Of a DNA stretch of 24,401 nt, positions 13,052-20,360 are shown one piece after another. The notes beneath the pieces are model-generated. The model had not been told where the DNA came from. It searched no databases and worked only from the letters and a program-made list of their open reading frames with translations. This stretch comes from a virus. A program made the position numbers and the translations under genes. The stretch covers positions 1 to 24,401 of the IMG/VR virus record IMGVR_UViG_3300049489_000411. One strand, given 5' to 3'. The number at the start of each line of letters is the position of its first letter. Position 1 is the first letter of the stretch.

Positions 13052-14430
13052 TATCAATTCCGTACTGCCTCGCCCTTATCAAGGCGACTGGGCCTTACTT
13101 GTCGCACAACGCCGAGCTGTTCGATATCTACCAAGGCAACCTCCTGCCATACGTCGAGCAGGACCTAGCGGCGCAGCTCTCAAAGCAGAGCTACGAGCAG
13201 GCTAAGTTCCGTATCGCGCCAATCAACGTACTGCGCCGCATTATCGACAAGCTGTCTAAGATCTATCAGCCCGCGCCAGTGCGGTCGGTGATCGACGGCA
13301 CCGACGCCGACTCTGAGCTGCTGCAATGGTACGCCGAATCGTGGCAAGTCGATATGGCGATGAATCAAGCCAACGAGCATTTCAATCTATTCAAGACGGC
13401 GCTACTGCAGCCGTACCTTTGGCACGGTAAGCCGCGTCTACGGGTAATCCCGTCAGACCGCTTCATTCCGTACAGCACTGACGATATCGACGACACAGAG
13501 CCTACCGGATTCGTCATCAACCGTGGGACGTACTTCAACGACGACGGCAAAAAGCGGAAACTATATTTCGCGATCGACGCCGCCCGATTCGTCTACTTCG
13601 ACGAGGACGGTAAAGACGTGACGGCGCGATTTGCGCCGGTCGATAACCCCGAGGGCGTCAACGTCTACGGGCGAATTCCGTATGTGTACGTCAATCGGTC
13701 GATGAACGACCTGCTGCCGGTACAGGACACCGACACCCTCAGGATGACTAAGCTCATCCCGATCCTCCTCGCCGACACTAACTACGCCGCTATGTTCCAG
13801 GCGTTCAGCGTGTTCTACGGGATCAACATCAGCGACGAGAATATGAAGTGGGGGCCAAATACGTTCCTCCAGTTCAAGACGGAACCGGGCGTCGAGGGGG
13901 CGCCGTCGATCGGTACTCTGACGCCTAACCTGAATGTCGACGGGTCGCTCAACCTCATCGCCAGTCAGTTGGCGTTCTGGCTCAATTCACGTGGTATTCG
14001 TCCGGGAGCTGTCGGCGATATCACGGCGTCGAACTTTCAAAGCGGTATTTCTAAGATCGTTGACGAGATGGATACGAGCGAGGACAGGTGCGGACAGATC
14101 GACTACTTCGAAAGAGCCGAGGCGGACCTTTGGAATCTGCAGCTTAACTACATTCACCCGGTATGGGTACGCGAAGGCCAGGTAGAGAACAGAGCGCAAT
14201 TCTCCGCAGGCGCTTACGTCGAGACGAAATTCCTAGATCAGACGCCGTTTCTACGACGCGGCGAATTGATCGCCGAAGTCAGGTCCGAGATTGAGGCTGG
14301 TCTGACGACGCGGGAGATCGCCGTCAAGCGCCTTAATCCGGCAATGACCGATGAGCAGGTAGAGGAATTGCTAGTGGCGATCGACGAGCAGAACGGGGTG
14401 ACAGTTGGCGCAGCAGAAAGTCAGGCTTAG
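13048..14430 (+). CDS. portal protein
   Basis: From the ATG at 13048, which overlaps the HNH stop (ATGA), the product is 460 aa; an in-frame ATG at 13033 would add five residues. It has the order expected of SPP1/HK97-class portals: an N-terminal helical region (LSKQSYEQAKFRIAPINVLRRIIDKLSKIY), the VIPSDRFIPY and INRGTYF beta clip region, GRIPYVYVNRS, a long stem helix region and a helical C-terminus (TTREIAVKRLNPAMTDEQVEELL). Size and position directly after terminase agree. The dodecameric portal forms the DNA entry vertex. Confidence 0.9.
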   Translation: MISIPYCLALIKATGPYLSHNAELFDIYQGNLLPYVEQDLAAQLSKQSYEQAKFRIAPINVLRRIIDKLSKIYQPAPVRSVIDGTDADSELLQWYAESWQVDMAMNQANEHFNLFKTALLQPYLWHGKPRLRVIPSDRFIPYSTDDIDDTEPTGFVINRGTYFNDDGKKRKLYFAIDAARFVYFDEDGKDVTARFAPVDNPEGVNVYGRIPYVYVNRSMNDLLPVQDTDTLRMTKLIPILLADTNYAAMFQAFSVFYGINISDENMKWGPNTFLQFKTEPGVEGAPSIGTLTPNLNVDGSLNLIASQLAFWLNSRGIRPGAVGDITASNFQSGISKIVDEMDTSEDRCGQIDYFERAEADLWNLQLNYIHPVWVREGQVENRAQFSAGAYVETKFLDQTPFLRRGELIAEVRSEIEAGLTTREIAVKRLNPAMTDEQVEELLVAIDEQNGVTVGAAESQA

Positions 14431-14857
14431 TATACCCGACGACTACTCGCCAGCGGAACGCGACGAGTTCGCGACTGCTGTCTGCGACTTTATCCGCGAC
14501 CGTACTGAACGCGGTATGGGCGTAAAGAACGGGCGGACGTACAAATTTCCTGGGTACAGCGCCGGATACGCCGCCAGCCTCGATTTCAAGATCGCCGGCA
14601 AGTCGAAAGGTAAGGTCAACCTGCGCCTGTCGGACGAAATGATGACCGACCTACAGCCGCTCCGTCATGGTCGCGGCTGGGTAGAGGTCGGCTACGAGAG
14701 AGGCAGCGAATCGAACGACAAGGCCGAGGGAAATCAGCTAGGCACCTACGGCCAAGACGAGCCGATTAAGGGCGGGAAGTACGTCCGCCGGTTCGTTGAC
14801 ATGACGTCGGCTGAGCTACGGGCCTTGATATCCTCCTACGAGCGGGAGCGCACTTGA
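14405..14857 (+). CDS. putative minor head/neck protein, 150 aa
   Basis: The frame starts at TTG 14405 with GGGGTGA just upstream, overlapping the portal end by 26 nt. It contains GRTYKFPGYSAGYAASLDFKIAG, LRLSDEMMTDLQPL, WVEVGYERGSESNDKAEGNQLGTYGQ and a C-terminal RRFVDMTSAELRALI. The DEMM...VGYE...KAEGNQ order resembles the gpG (Mu) or HK97 gp10-like virion morphogenesis group. That link is weak and from memory. The start codon is unusual but no ATG lies in a better place. Confidence 0.75.
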   Translation: MAQQKVRLSIPDDYSPAERDEFATAVCDFIRDRTERGMGVKNGRTYKFPGYSAGYAASLDFKIAGKSKGKVNLRLSDEMMTDLQPLRHGRGWVEVGYERGSESNDKAEGNQLGTYGQDEPIKGGKYVRRFVDMTSAELRALISSYERERT

Positions 14858-15387
14858 GTATCGAGGTCGATATCCGCAAGTTCGGCAAGCGCCTAAAGCG
14901 GGTGGCCGAAGATGCCTTCGAGTCGAAAGAGATCAGGGACGCTCTCGGCGCCTTCGCCGTCGAACAGATCGTAAAGCGAGTGCGCCTCGGATACGGCGTC
15001 AAAGAGCAGGGCGGAAGTCGGCAGAAGCTAAAGCCGCTGAGCGACACTTACCGCGAATTTAGAAAGCGGTACTCGGGGCAGCTTAGCCAGTTCACCTCGG
15101 TTAAGCGATCGAACCTGACGCTATCGGGTCAGATGCTCGACAGCCTGACGCACTCGACGCCGCGCAAGTCGATCGTCATCTACTTCGAGGGCAGGCGTCG
15201 ACCATTCCCGTTGACGCGAGGCGGCAAAAGGCGGACCATTAGTCTCACGAATCAGGAGTTAGCCAACATCCATCATTCTGGCGCCAGGCCGTTTCTCTAC
15301 TTCACCCGCAGCGAAGAAACCCGGTTTACGCAGTTTCTCCGCAAGGAATTCGACAGAGTTGTAAAGAGAGCTACGCGCAATCTATAA
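14854..15387 (+). CDS. putative virion morphogenesis protein (HK97 gp10/Mu gpG-like), 177 aa
   Basis: TTG start at 14854 overlaps the previous stop (TTGA), with GGGAG six bases before it. Features: a basic N-terminal helical region (RKFGKRLKRVAEDAFESKEI), KLKPLSDTYREFRKRY, LTLSGQMLDSLTHSTP, ELANIHHSGARPFLYFT and a basic helical end (FLRKEFDRVVKRA). The L..SG.M..S, 'ARPFL' and terminal helix pattern is that of neck or head-completion proteins. Such genes often lie with the connectors; here it lies upstream of the scaffold, next to a gene of similar pattern, so the two may be related copies. Confidence 0.78.
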   Translation: MSIEVDIRKFGKRLKRVAEDAFESKEIRDALGAFAVEQIVKRVRLGYGVKEQGGSRQKLKPLSDTYREFRKRYSGQLSQFTSVKRSNLTLSGQMLDSLTHSTPRKSIVIYFEGRRRPFPLTRGGKRRTISLTNQELANIHHSGARPFLYFTRSEETRFTQFLRKEFDRVVKRATRNL

Positions 15388-16001
15388 TGGAGTTATCAGT
15401 GACGACGGATGACACGACCTCCGGTGGAGGCGACGGCGGTTCCGGTGGAACCGGCGGCAACGGCGATTCGGTTTCTTACGAGACTCATAGAAAGCTACTT
15501 GCCGAGAAGAAAGCCGCAGCGGCTAAGCTTGCCGAGTACGAGGCGAAGGTAGCCGAGCACGAGAGGCTGGCTAAAGAGCGCGAGACGGCTGAGCTCGAAA
15601 AGCAGCGCGACTATGAGAAGCTGAAAGCCAACCTGCAAGACGAACTGCGAAAGCGTGACGAGTCGCTGGCGCAGCTCGAGGCAGAGAGGGCGACGGCTAA
15701 GAAACTGGACGCTTTCTTTAAGGCGCTAGACGGCAACCTCGACCGACGCTACTGGTCGCTCATCGATATCGATCAAATCGTTGTCGACCCTGCGACCAAA
15801 GCTATCGACGAGATGAGCGTAACGAAGTACCTCGAGGGCTTCCGCAAGGAATACCCCGAGATCATCGCCAAGCCAGGCCGATCGACGATGCCAAACGAGA
15901 AAGCCAACGGCGCCGGAAAGTCTACGTTGACGCTGGCCGAATGGAAGGCCTTGCCTCTGAAAGATCGCAAGGCCCGCATCAGCGACGTAAAACTACAATA
16001 G
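15387..16001 (+). CDS. scaffolding protein
   Basis: ATG at 15387 overlaps the previous stop (TAATG). The 204-aa protein begins with a Gly/Thr/Ser-rich flexible part (about 10-27). A long charged coiled-coil follows (about 34-106, rich in Ala, Lys and Glu: LLAEKKAAAAKLAEYEAK, LRKRDESLAQLEAERATAKK). The C-terminus is LTLAEWKALPLKDRKARISDVKLQ, a basic helix-containing tail typical of the capsid-binding end. Position immediately before the capsid gene fits procapsid scaffold. No protease motif is visible, so scaffold is probably removed intact or by another enzyme. Confidence 0.87.
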   Translation: MELSVTTDDTTSGGGDGGSGGTGGNGDSVSYETHRKLLAEKKAAAAKLAEYEAKVAEHERLAKERETAELEKQRDYEKLKANLQDELRKRDESLAQLEAERATAKKLDAFFKALDGNLDRRYWSLIDIDQIVVDPATKAIDEMSVTKYLEGFRKEYPEIIAKPGRSTMPNEKANGAGKSTLTLAEWKALPLKDRKARISDVKLQ

Positions 16002-16013
16002 GAGTAAGCAGTC

Positions 16014-16895
16014 ATGACCATGACCGCATTGGCCGACGTTAACAACCAAGTGCAGACCTTTTGGTCGTCCCTCTTTGAGGACGAACTGAAAGAGAAGACC
16101 ATTCTCCCGTCGCTCGTCTCGAAGAAATACGACGGCGAGATCAAACCGGGCGGCTCGACCGTCAAGGTGTCCCAGATCAACCGCCCCACCGGCAACATCA
16201 AAACGGTCGGCGCAGGCCACGAGACGTTTGCGACCGAGAAACTGTCGCAACAGCAGATCAGCATCACCGCCGATAAAGTCATCTCGGCGGCGTTCGAGTT
16301 CGACGACCTCGTGGCGCTCCAGTCTCAGATCGGGGCGCAAGAGAGCAAGATCCGTCAGGCGCTCCTCGAGGCCGTCGAGATCAAACTCAATAGCTACCTC
16401 TACGGCCTCGTCTCGCCGTCGGCGGCGGCGCCGGATCACATCATCGACTCCGTCTCCGACTTCAACGCGACACAGCTCGTCAACGTCCGCAAGCTTGCCA
16501 GCCAGGCGAAGTGGTCTATGGACGGCGGCTGGTGGCTGCTGCTCGACCCGCAGTACTACAACGACGTGCTGTCGGCGGCGACTCTGACGAGCTCCGACTA
16601 CGTTCCGGACGCCCCGGTTGTTGGCGGCAAGATCGCCATGCAGCGATTTGGCTTCAACATCCTCGAGGACAACAGTGCCGGCATGGCGCAAATCTCGCCG
16701 ACTTCGGCGACGAGTGACCTCGCTCTCGCGTTCCACCCGGATTTCCTGCACCTCGTCATGGGCGCCCCGGAGTTCAAGGTGTCCGACCTGCACTCTAATA
16801 AGCAGTTCGGCTACGTGATCTCGGTTCGTATGATTGTCGGCGCGGGCCTCGGCAACGACGGCAACGTCAAGCACGTCAAGGTCTACAACGCCTAA
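16014..16895 (+). CDS. major capsid protein
   Basis: The product is 293 aa from ATG 16014, with GGAG nine bases upstream. Expected HK97-fold features: N-terminal helix (ADVNNQVQTFWSSLFEDELKEKTILPSLV), an E-loop-like strand region (GGSTVKVSQINRPTG), a long spine helix (IGAQESKIRQALLEAVEIKLNSYLYGL), a WWLLLDPQYYNDVL segment and a C-terminal A-domain strand (GYVISVRMIVGAG). Codon choice is the most C-ending in the window, as usual for a highly made virion protein. Neighbours are scaffold and small head genes. A 302-aa antisense frame over it is an artefact of GC bias. Confidence 0.93.
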   Translation: MTMTALADVNNQVQTFWSSLFEDELKEKTILPSLVSKKYDGEIKPGGSTVKVSQINRPTGNIKTVGAGHETFATEKLSQQQISITADKVISAAFEFDDLVALQSQIGAQESKIRQALLEAVEIKLNSYLYGLVSPSAAAPDHIIDSVSDFNATQLVNVRKLASQAKWSMDGGWWLLLDPQYYNDVLSAATLTSSDYVPDAPVVGGKIAMQRFGFNILEDNSAGMAQISPTSATSDLALAFHPDFLHLVMGAPEFKVSDLHSNKQFGYVISVRMIVGAGLGNDGNVKHVKVYNA

Positions 16896-17095
16896 TGGCA
16901 CAAACGATAGGCGACAACCTGAGCAATTATGCTAACCTCGACTTCCTTACGGGCTCGAGCCCCGAGGAGCTAAAGGCGCAGCTTGCTCAGATTCGCCTGC
17001 CGCACAAGATCGTCTCAATCTACGGCGCGGGGACGACTCACGTTGCGTGGGTCGTCACGTCGCAGCCGATCAAGAAACAAAAGAGGAGTAAGTAA
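16895..17095 (+). CDS. hypothetical small protein, 66 aa
   Basis: ATG overlaps the capsid stop (TAATG) and its own stop overlaps the next start (TAATG). The product has an acidic helical start (NLSNYANLDFLTGSSPEELKAQLAQI), a central KIVSIYGAGTTHVAWVV strand and a basic end (KKQKRSK). No family is recognised. Tight coupling to the capsid gene suggests a virion or assembly role. Confidence 0.75.
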   Translation: MAQTIGDNLSNYANLDFLTGSSPEELKAQLAQIRLPHKIVSIYGAGTTHVAWVVTSQPIKKQKRSK

Positions 17096-17499
17096 TGGCA
17101 GCCTTGAAAGACGCCCTGACGCTCGGCGCCGGGTTTGAGAACCGAGTTGAGTATCACCGCTTCGTTTACGACTTCGCACAAGACGGCGGGGCGACCGGCA
17201 CCTTGACGGCGGTCACCTGCGATAAGCAGTGCGCCGTCGTCTCGTCTGCCGTCCACGTCCTGACGGCGTGTACGTCCGGCGGCTCGGCGACCGTCAAGAT
17301 CGGCACGACCGACGATGACGACTGCATCATGACGACGACGCAAGGCGCGGTCGCCAATCTCGTGGCTGACTACACGGTCGGCGGAGCGGCGCTCCCCGCC
17401 TGGCTCGACACGGGCGACGTGATCAACCTCGTGATCGGCACGGCGGCTCTTACGGCAGGCAAGATCGAGGTCGTCGTCGGCCTTCTGCCGCTTCGTTAA
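17095..17499 (+). CDS. putative head decoration-type protein, 134 aa
   Basis: ATG at 17095, preceded by GAGGAGT. The sequence is rich in Ala, Thr, Val and Asp with alternating hydrophobic residues (TGTLTAVTCDKQCAVVSSAVHVL, SATVKIGTTDDDDC, DVINLVIGTAALTAGKIEVVV), implying a beta-sandwich. It has three cysteines. Position next to the capsid gene and ahead of a terminator-like hairpin suggests a capsid-surface or vertex protein; no sequence family is recognised. Confidence 0.7.
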   Translation: MAALKDALTLGAGFENRVEYHRFVYDFAQDGGATGTLTAVTCDKQCAVVSSAVHVLTACTSGGSATVKIGTTDDDDCIMTTTQGAVANLVADYTVGGAALPAWLDTGDVINLVIGTAALTAGKIEVVVGLLPLR

Positions 17500-17508
17500 T
17501 CCTTGCCG

Positions 17509-17545
17509 GCCGCGCTAGTCTGCCTATCGGACTAGCGCGGCTCTT
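17509..17545 (+). terminator. terminator-like hairpin after the capsid cluster
   Basis: GCCGCGCTAGTC (17509-17520) pairs perfectly with GACTAGCGCGGC (17530-17541) around a nine-base loop, followed by only TCTTT. It fills the single clear gap within the late genes. The weak T-run suggests partial termination, lowering expression of downstream genes relative to capsid, or an mRNA 3' stabiliser. Confidence 0.7.
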
Positions 17546-17554
17546 TGGTCGCCC

Positions 17555-17950
17555 GTGGCCCCTTTAGACGACAACCTAAATACACGGGAATTCCTCAAGT
17601 TCGCCTTGACGACGGGCGGCCAACACGCCGTTCGCGTCCTTCTCGGCGACACAATCTCTTTCAGTTACTCGGGTCTCAACATCGCCGGCAAGGTGACTGA
17701 GGTCGTCGTTAACGATACGACTTGGACGGCGCTACCGGCTACGGCCCTGACGGCCCGCAACGCGATCAGGATTCAGAACTACAGCAACGTCGAGGTTAAA
17801 ACTAACTACGACTCGGGCGTTGCCGGGTATGTTGGTATGGTGATCGACGCCAACGGCGGGCACGCCGCCTACGATATTACGCCGATGATTGTCATTTACG
17901 CAAAGGCGGCGTCAGGCTCGGTCACCCTCTACGTCGAGGAGCTGAGCTAA
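17555..17950 (+). CDS. hypothetical virion-type protein, 131 aa
   Basis: GTG start at 17555, 14 bases past the hairpin, without a clear ribosome site. Middle and C-terminal parts look like a beta-sandwich: DTISFSYSGLNIAGKVTEVVVND, RNAIRIQNYSNVEVKTNYDSG, ITPMIVIYAKAASGSVTLYVEEL. The RNAI-IQN-SN-VEV motif is similar in style to carbohydrate- or surface-binding domains of phage virions, but I cannot assign a family. Stop overlaps the next start (TAATG). Confidence 0.72.
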   Translation: MAPLDDNLNTREFLKFALTTGGQHAVRVLLGDTISFSYSGLNIAGKVTEVVVNDTTWTALPATALTARNAIRIQNYSNVEVKTNYDSGVAGYVGMVIDANGGHAAYDITPMIVIYAKAASGSVTLYVEELS

Positions 17951-18258
17951 TGGCGATCGTAACAAGCGCGGGCGGTAGAGCCGGCATTACGACGCCAGCC
18001 GTCGTCAACCATTTGACGCACGCGACGGCTGATACTGAGAACACCCTGACGCTTACCGGCGTCAAGGCCTACAAGATCACGAATCGCGGGAACGTCGCCG
18101 TCAAATTTTCCTTTTCGTCAGGCACGAGCGGCACGACCTACGCCAGCCTCTACCCTCACGAGAGCGACGGCGCCGAGGGTATTACGGCAGCCAGCGTGGT
18201 AATATATACGCAAGCCCCCAAGGCAAGCCAACGGCTCGAAATCATCACTTGGACATAG
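17950..18258 (+). CDS. hypothetical virion-type protein, 102 aa
   Basis: ATG overlaps the preceding stop. The sequence contains NTLTLTGVKAYKITNRGNVAVKFSFSSGTSG and ASQRLEIITWT, all strand-like. It resembles the preceding protein in composition and layout (a central ITNRGNVAVK segment against IQNYSNVEVK in that one), so the two may be diverged duplicates. No function is assigned. Confidence 0.72.
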   Translation: MAIVTSAGGRAGITTPAVVNHLTHATADTENTLTLTGVKAYKITNRGNVAVKFSFSSGTSGTTYASLYPHESDGAEGITAASVVIYTQAPKASQRLEIITWT

Positions 18259-18267
18259 GAGTTGCCC

Positions 18268-18921
18268 ATGAGTAAGCACCTTGTCTTTGACGTAACCGAC
18301 TCCACGACCGAACTGCACAGCGACAACGTCGGCGCTTGGACGCGCGCCGGTACTGACGGCGAGAAGATCGACTCCACAACCAATGCACTCTGGGTTCACC
18401 TTAAGGCCTCGGATGTTGCGATCAACGTCGAACTCGACCATACCGACGGCGACTCCGTTCAGATCGGCGACGGTACCGACGTCCTCGCGATCAACGGCGA
18501 CGGCTCTATCAATGTTGTCGCAACGGCGACGAACCTCGATATCCGCGACCTGACGCACGTCAGCGACTCGGTCAAGATCGGCGACGGCACCGACTTTGTC
18601 GCCGTCAACGGCGACGGATCGATCAATGTCGTTACGACGACCGACAACGCGCTGGCCAATACGGCGATCAGCAACGAAGCGAACGCCGTTGCGGCGTCTG
18701 AGGAGTCGCTCGTCACGTCGATCCTGTCGTCTCGGAAGTACCTCTTCACTTTTAACAACGGCAACAAAGCCGTGTTCCTCGGCACAACGGGCGTGACGTC
18801 GGCGAACGGGTACCCAATGTACCCCGGCATGGGCTACGAGTTCCGCGCCGGTGCGTCGATCGACATGAAGGCAATCTCCGAGGCCGGCAGCCAAGATTGC
18901 CGCAACCTCCAACTCAGCTAA
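18268..18921 (+). CDS. hypothetical virion protein with internal 23-residue duplication, 217 aa
   Basis: The ATG at 18268 is preferred because AGGAG lies seven bases before it; a TTG two codons earlier is in frame. Two copies of an Asp/Gly-rich segment (IGDGTDVLAINGDGSINVV and IGDGTDFVAVNGDGSINVV) occur at about residues 62-84 and 100-122. The C-terminal part (SSRKYLFTFNNGNKAVFLG, GYPMYPGMGYEFRAG) looks like a compact beta domain. The repeated strand-turn with Asp and Gly suggests a rod or fibre-like, possibly metal-binding, surface protein. No family is assigned. Confidence 0.75.
   Translation: MSKHLVFDVTDSTTELHSDNVGAWTRAGTDGEKIDSTTNALWVHLKASDVAINVELDHTDGDSVQIGDGTDVLAINGDGSINVVATATNLDIRDLTHVSDSVKIGDGTDFVAVNGDGSINVVTTTDNALANTAISNEANAVAASEESLVTSILSSRKYLFTFNNGNKAVFLGTTGVTSANGYPMYPGMGYEFRAGASIDMKAISEAGSQDCRNLQLS
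18451..18633 (+). repeat. two 69-bp direct repeats in the coding sequence
   Basis: Copies at 18451-18519 and 18565-18633 both begin GACTC(C/G)GT and share ATCGGCGACGG, ACCGAC and AACGGCGACGG. They encode 23 residues each with most positions conserved; many differences are silent, so the duplication is not recent. Confidence 0.85.
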
Positions 18922-18930
18922 GGCGGCGTC

Positions 18931-19143
18931 GTGTTTCTTTCAGAGGACGTAGAGAAGGCCAAGGCGTTTGGAAATTTCATTTCCAAGCACGCCCGCTGGG
19001 ACATGACGACCGACGAGGCGATCATGCTCAATAGGCACTTGGCCTGGTTTAACGCGCTAGTCGGCAAGGTTAACGATCATGTCTTGGAAGTCGTCCGGCA
19101 AGTCGGCAAGCCTGTTAGCCAAGCAAAGGCAGCGAAGAAATGA
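18931..19143 (+). CDS. hypothetical protein, 70 aa
   Basis: GTG start at 18931 with weak AAGG ten bases upstream; stop overlaps the next ATG (ATGA). The product is helical and charged (EDVEKAKAFGNFISKHARW, DEAIMLNRHLAWFNALVGKVNDHVLEVVRQV) and ends in a basic KAAKK. It differs from its beta-rich neighbours and may be an assembly factor or internal head protein. No family is recognised. Confidence 0.65.
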   Translation: MFLSEDVEKAKAFGNFISKHARWDMTTDEAIMLNRHLAWFNALVGKVNDHVLEVVRQVGKPVSQAKAAKK

Positions 19144-19955
19144 GCGGCTTTGCTTACGACGGCGATAGCGGGTCTATCAAGGGCGGCACTGACGGAGCGG
19201 CGATCGGCAATATCGGCGACCGTCTAAAGGTTGAGGCGCTCAGCTCTATCGGCGGGACGGGCGCTGGAATCTCTTTCGGCGACCGGGACACGTCTGCGAC
19301 AACGCAGGTCGCCGTGGAGAGGACTACTTACACCGAGCAGACGACTGGCGCCCAGCGTTCTATCGCCTCGTCGTCGGCTAACGACGCTGCGGCCGGGACG
19401 GGCGCACGAACCGTCCTGTTAACGTACCTAACGTCGACAGGCTCGGGGCCATTTACCGAGACGATCACGCTAAACGGGACGTCCTACGTCAATACGGTAG
19501 CGACCGATATTTGCTTTATCGAATCGATCGTCGTTAAGACGGTCGGGTCGACAGGGTCTAATGTCGGCACGCTAACGCTCAAGGCTGCTACTGGAGGCGG
19601 CGGCGCTACAATCTGGACGGTAGGCGCCACGAGTAACCGGACGTTCGCGGCACGGCACTACGTCCCGACGGGCAAGACGGCGCTGATAACTGGTATCTCA
19701 TGCGCGCACAACGGCACTACAGTCGGTTCGGGCGCGGCGTTTATCATTTTCTCCCGCAACCTATCAATGGCGGACGCCGCCAGAGAGCAGGCGAGCGGTA
19801 ACATACGCCTGTACGGCCAGTCGTCGACGTTCAGCCGCGTATTCCAAAGCCCGATAAAGGTCGCCGGGCCAGCCGTCGTATTCGTTCTGTGTACGCCCGA
19901 GACGACCTCGTCGATCAACTACCGCTGCGCGGTCGACTATAGCGAGCAGACCTGA
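19140..19955 (+). CDS. hypothetical virion protein, 271 aa
   Basis: ATG overlaps the previous stop. The N-terminal ~30 residues (DGDSGSIKGGTDGAAIGNIGDRLKVE) are Gly/Asp-rich, like the repeated segment of the protein at 18268. The rest is strand-rich and Thr/Gly/Ser-rich (TFTETITLNGTS-like segment, SIVVKTVGSTGSNVGTLTL, NIRLYGQSSTFSRVFQSPI, VAGPAVVFVLCTPE). This composition is typical of head fibre, decoration or tail appendage proteins. The shared Gly/Asp segment hints that both attach to the same virion partner. Confidence 0.72.
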   Translation: MSGFAYDGDSGSIKGGTDGAAIGNIGDRLKVEALSSIGGTGAGISFGDRDTSATTQVAVERTTYTEQTTGAQRSIASSSANDAAAGTGARTVLLTYLTSTGSGPFTETITLNGTSYVNTVATDICFIESIVVKTVGSTGSNVGTLTLKAATGGGGATIWTVGATSNRTFAARHYVPTGKTALITGISCAHNGTTVGSGAAFIIFSRNLSMADAAREQASGNIRLYGQSSTFSRVFQSPIKVAGPAVVFVLCTPETTSSINYRCAVDYSEQT

Positions 19956-20353
19956 TGACGACGCAGAATGTCAACGCCATTTACGAGTTGGATTCGTCTA
20001 AAGCCAGGCTGAAATGGCGCGGCGTTGCCGGCGGCACGGCCGCCGCAAACAGCGCGACGACATTCGATTTCATCGTCCCGAATGAAATGTGGGTCGATGG
20101 CGCCGAGTACGTTTTGTGTGGCGGCACCGCGGGCGACAGCCTTACGCAACAGGTCATCCACCCGGAGCTCGGTGTAGTAGGTGAGTACGGAGAATCCGTC
20201 TACGTTCTGCCCGACTCTAGCGCCAGGTATACCGCCCCCTACGTCGCCCTGATTCCGCCGGGGATGATATTGCGGTTCATCTATACTAACGTACACGCCA
20301 GCCAAGCGGCTGACGTCTACTTCAATGTATGCACGCATACCCCTATTTACTGA
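19955..20353 (+). CDS. hypothetical virion protein, 132 aa
   Basis: ATG overlaps the previous stop (TGATG). Strand-rich, with FDFIVPNEMWVDGAEYVL, QQVIHPELGVVGEYGESVYVLP, YVALIPPGMILRFIYTNVH and DVYFNVCTH. It is a likely beta-sandwich of unknown type and may form part of the capsid or neck surface along with its neighbours. Family not recognised. Confidence 0.72.
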   Translation: MTTQNVNAIYELDSSKARLKWRGVAGGTAAANSATTFDFIVPNEMWVDGAEYVLCGGTAGDSLTQQVIHPELGVVGEYGESVYVLPDSSARYTAPYVALIPPGMILRFIYTNVHASQAADVYFNVCTHTPIY

Positions 20354-20360
20354 GGCGTCG

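Noticed and set aside
15993-16901. 302-aa open frame antisense to the major capsid gene
   Set aside because: It mirrors the strong C-ending codon bias of the capsid gene, is Arg/Val/Asp-rich without motifs, and lies opposite a near-certain gene.
18118-18912. 264-aa minus-strand frame opposite the repeat-containing virion gene
   Set aside because: Low-complexity Arg/Val/Asp product generated by the antisense of the Asp/Gly repeats; no ribosome site.
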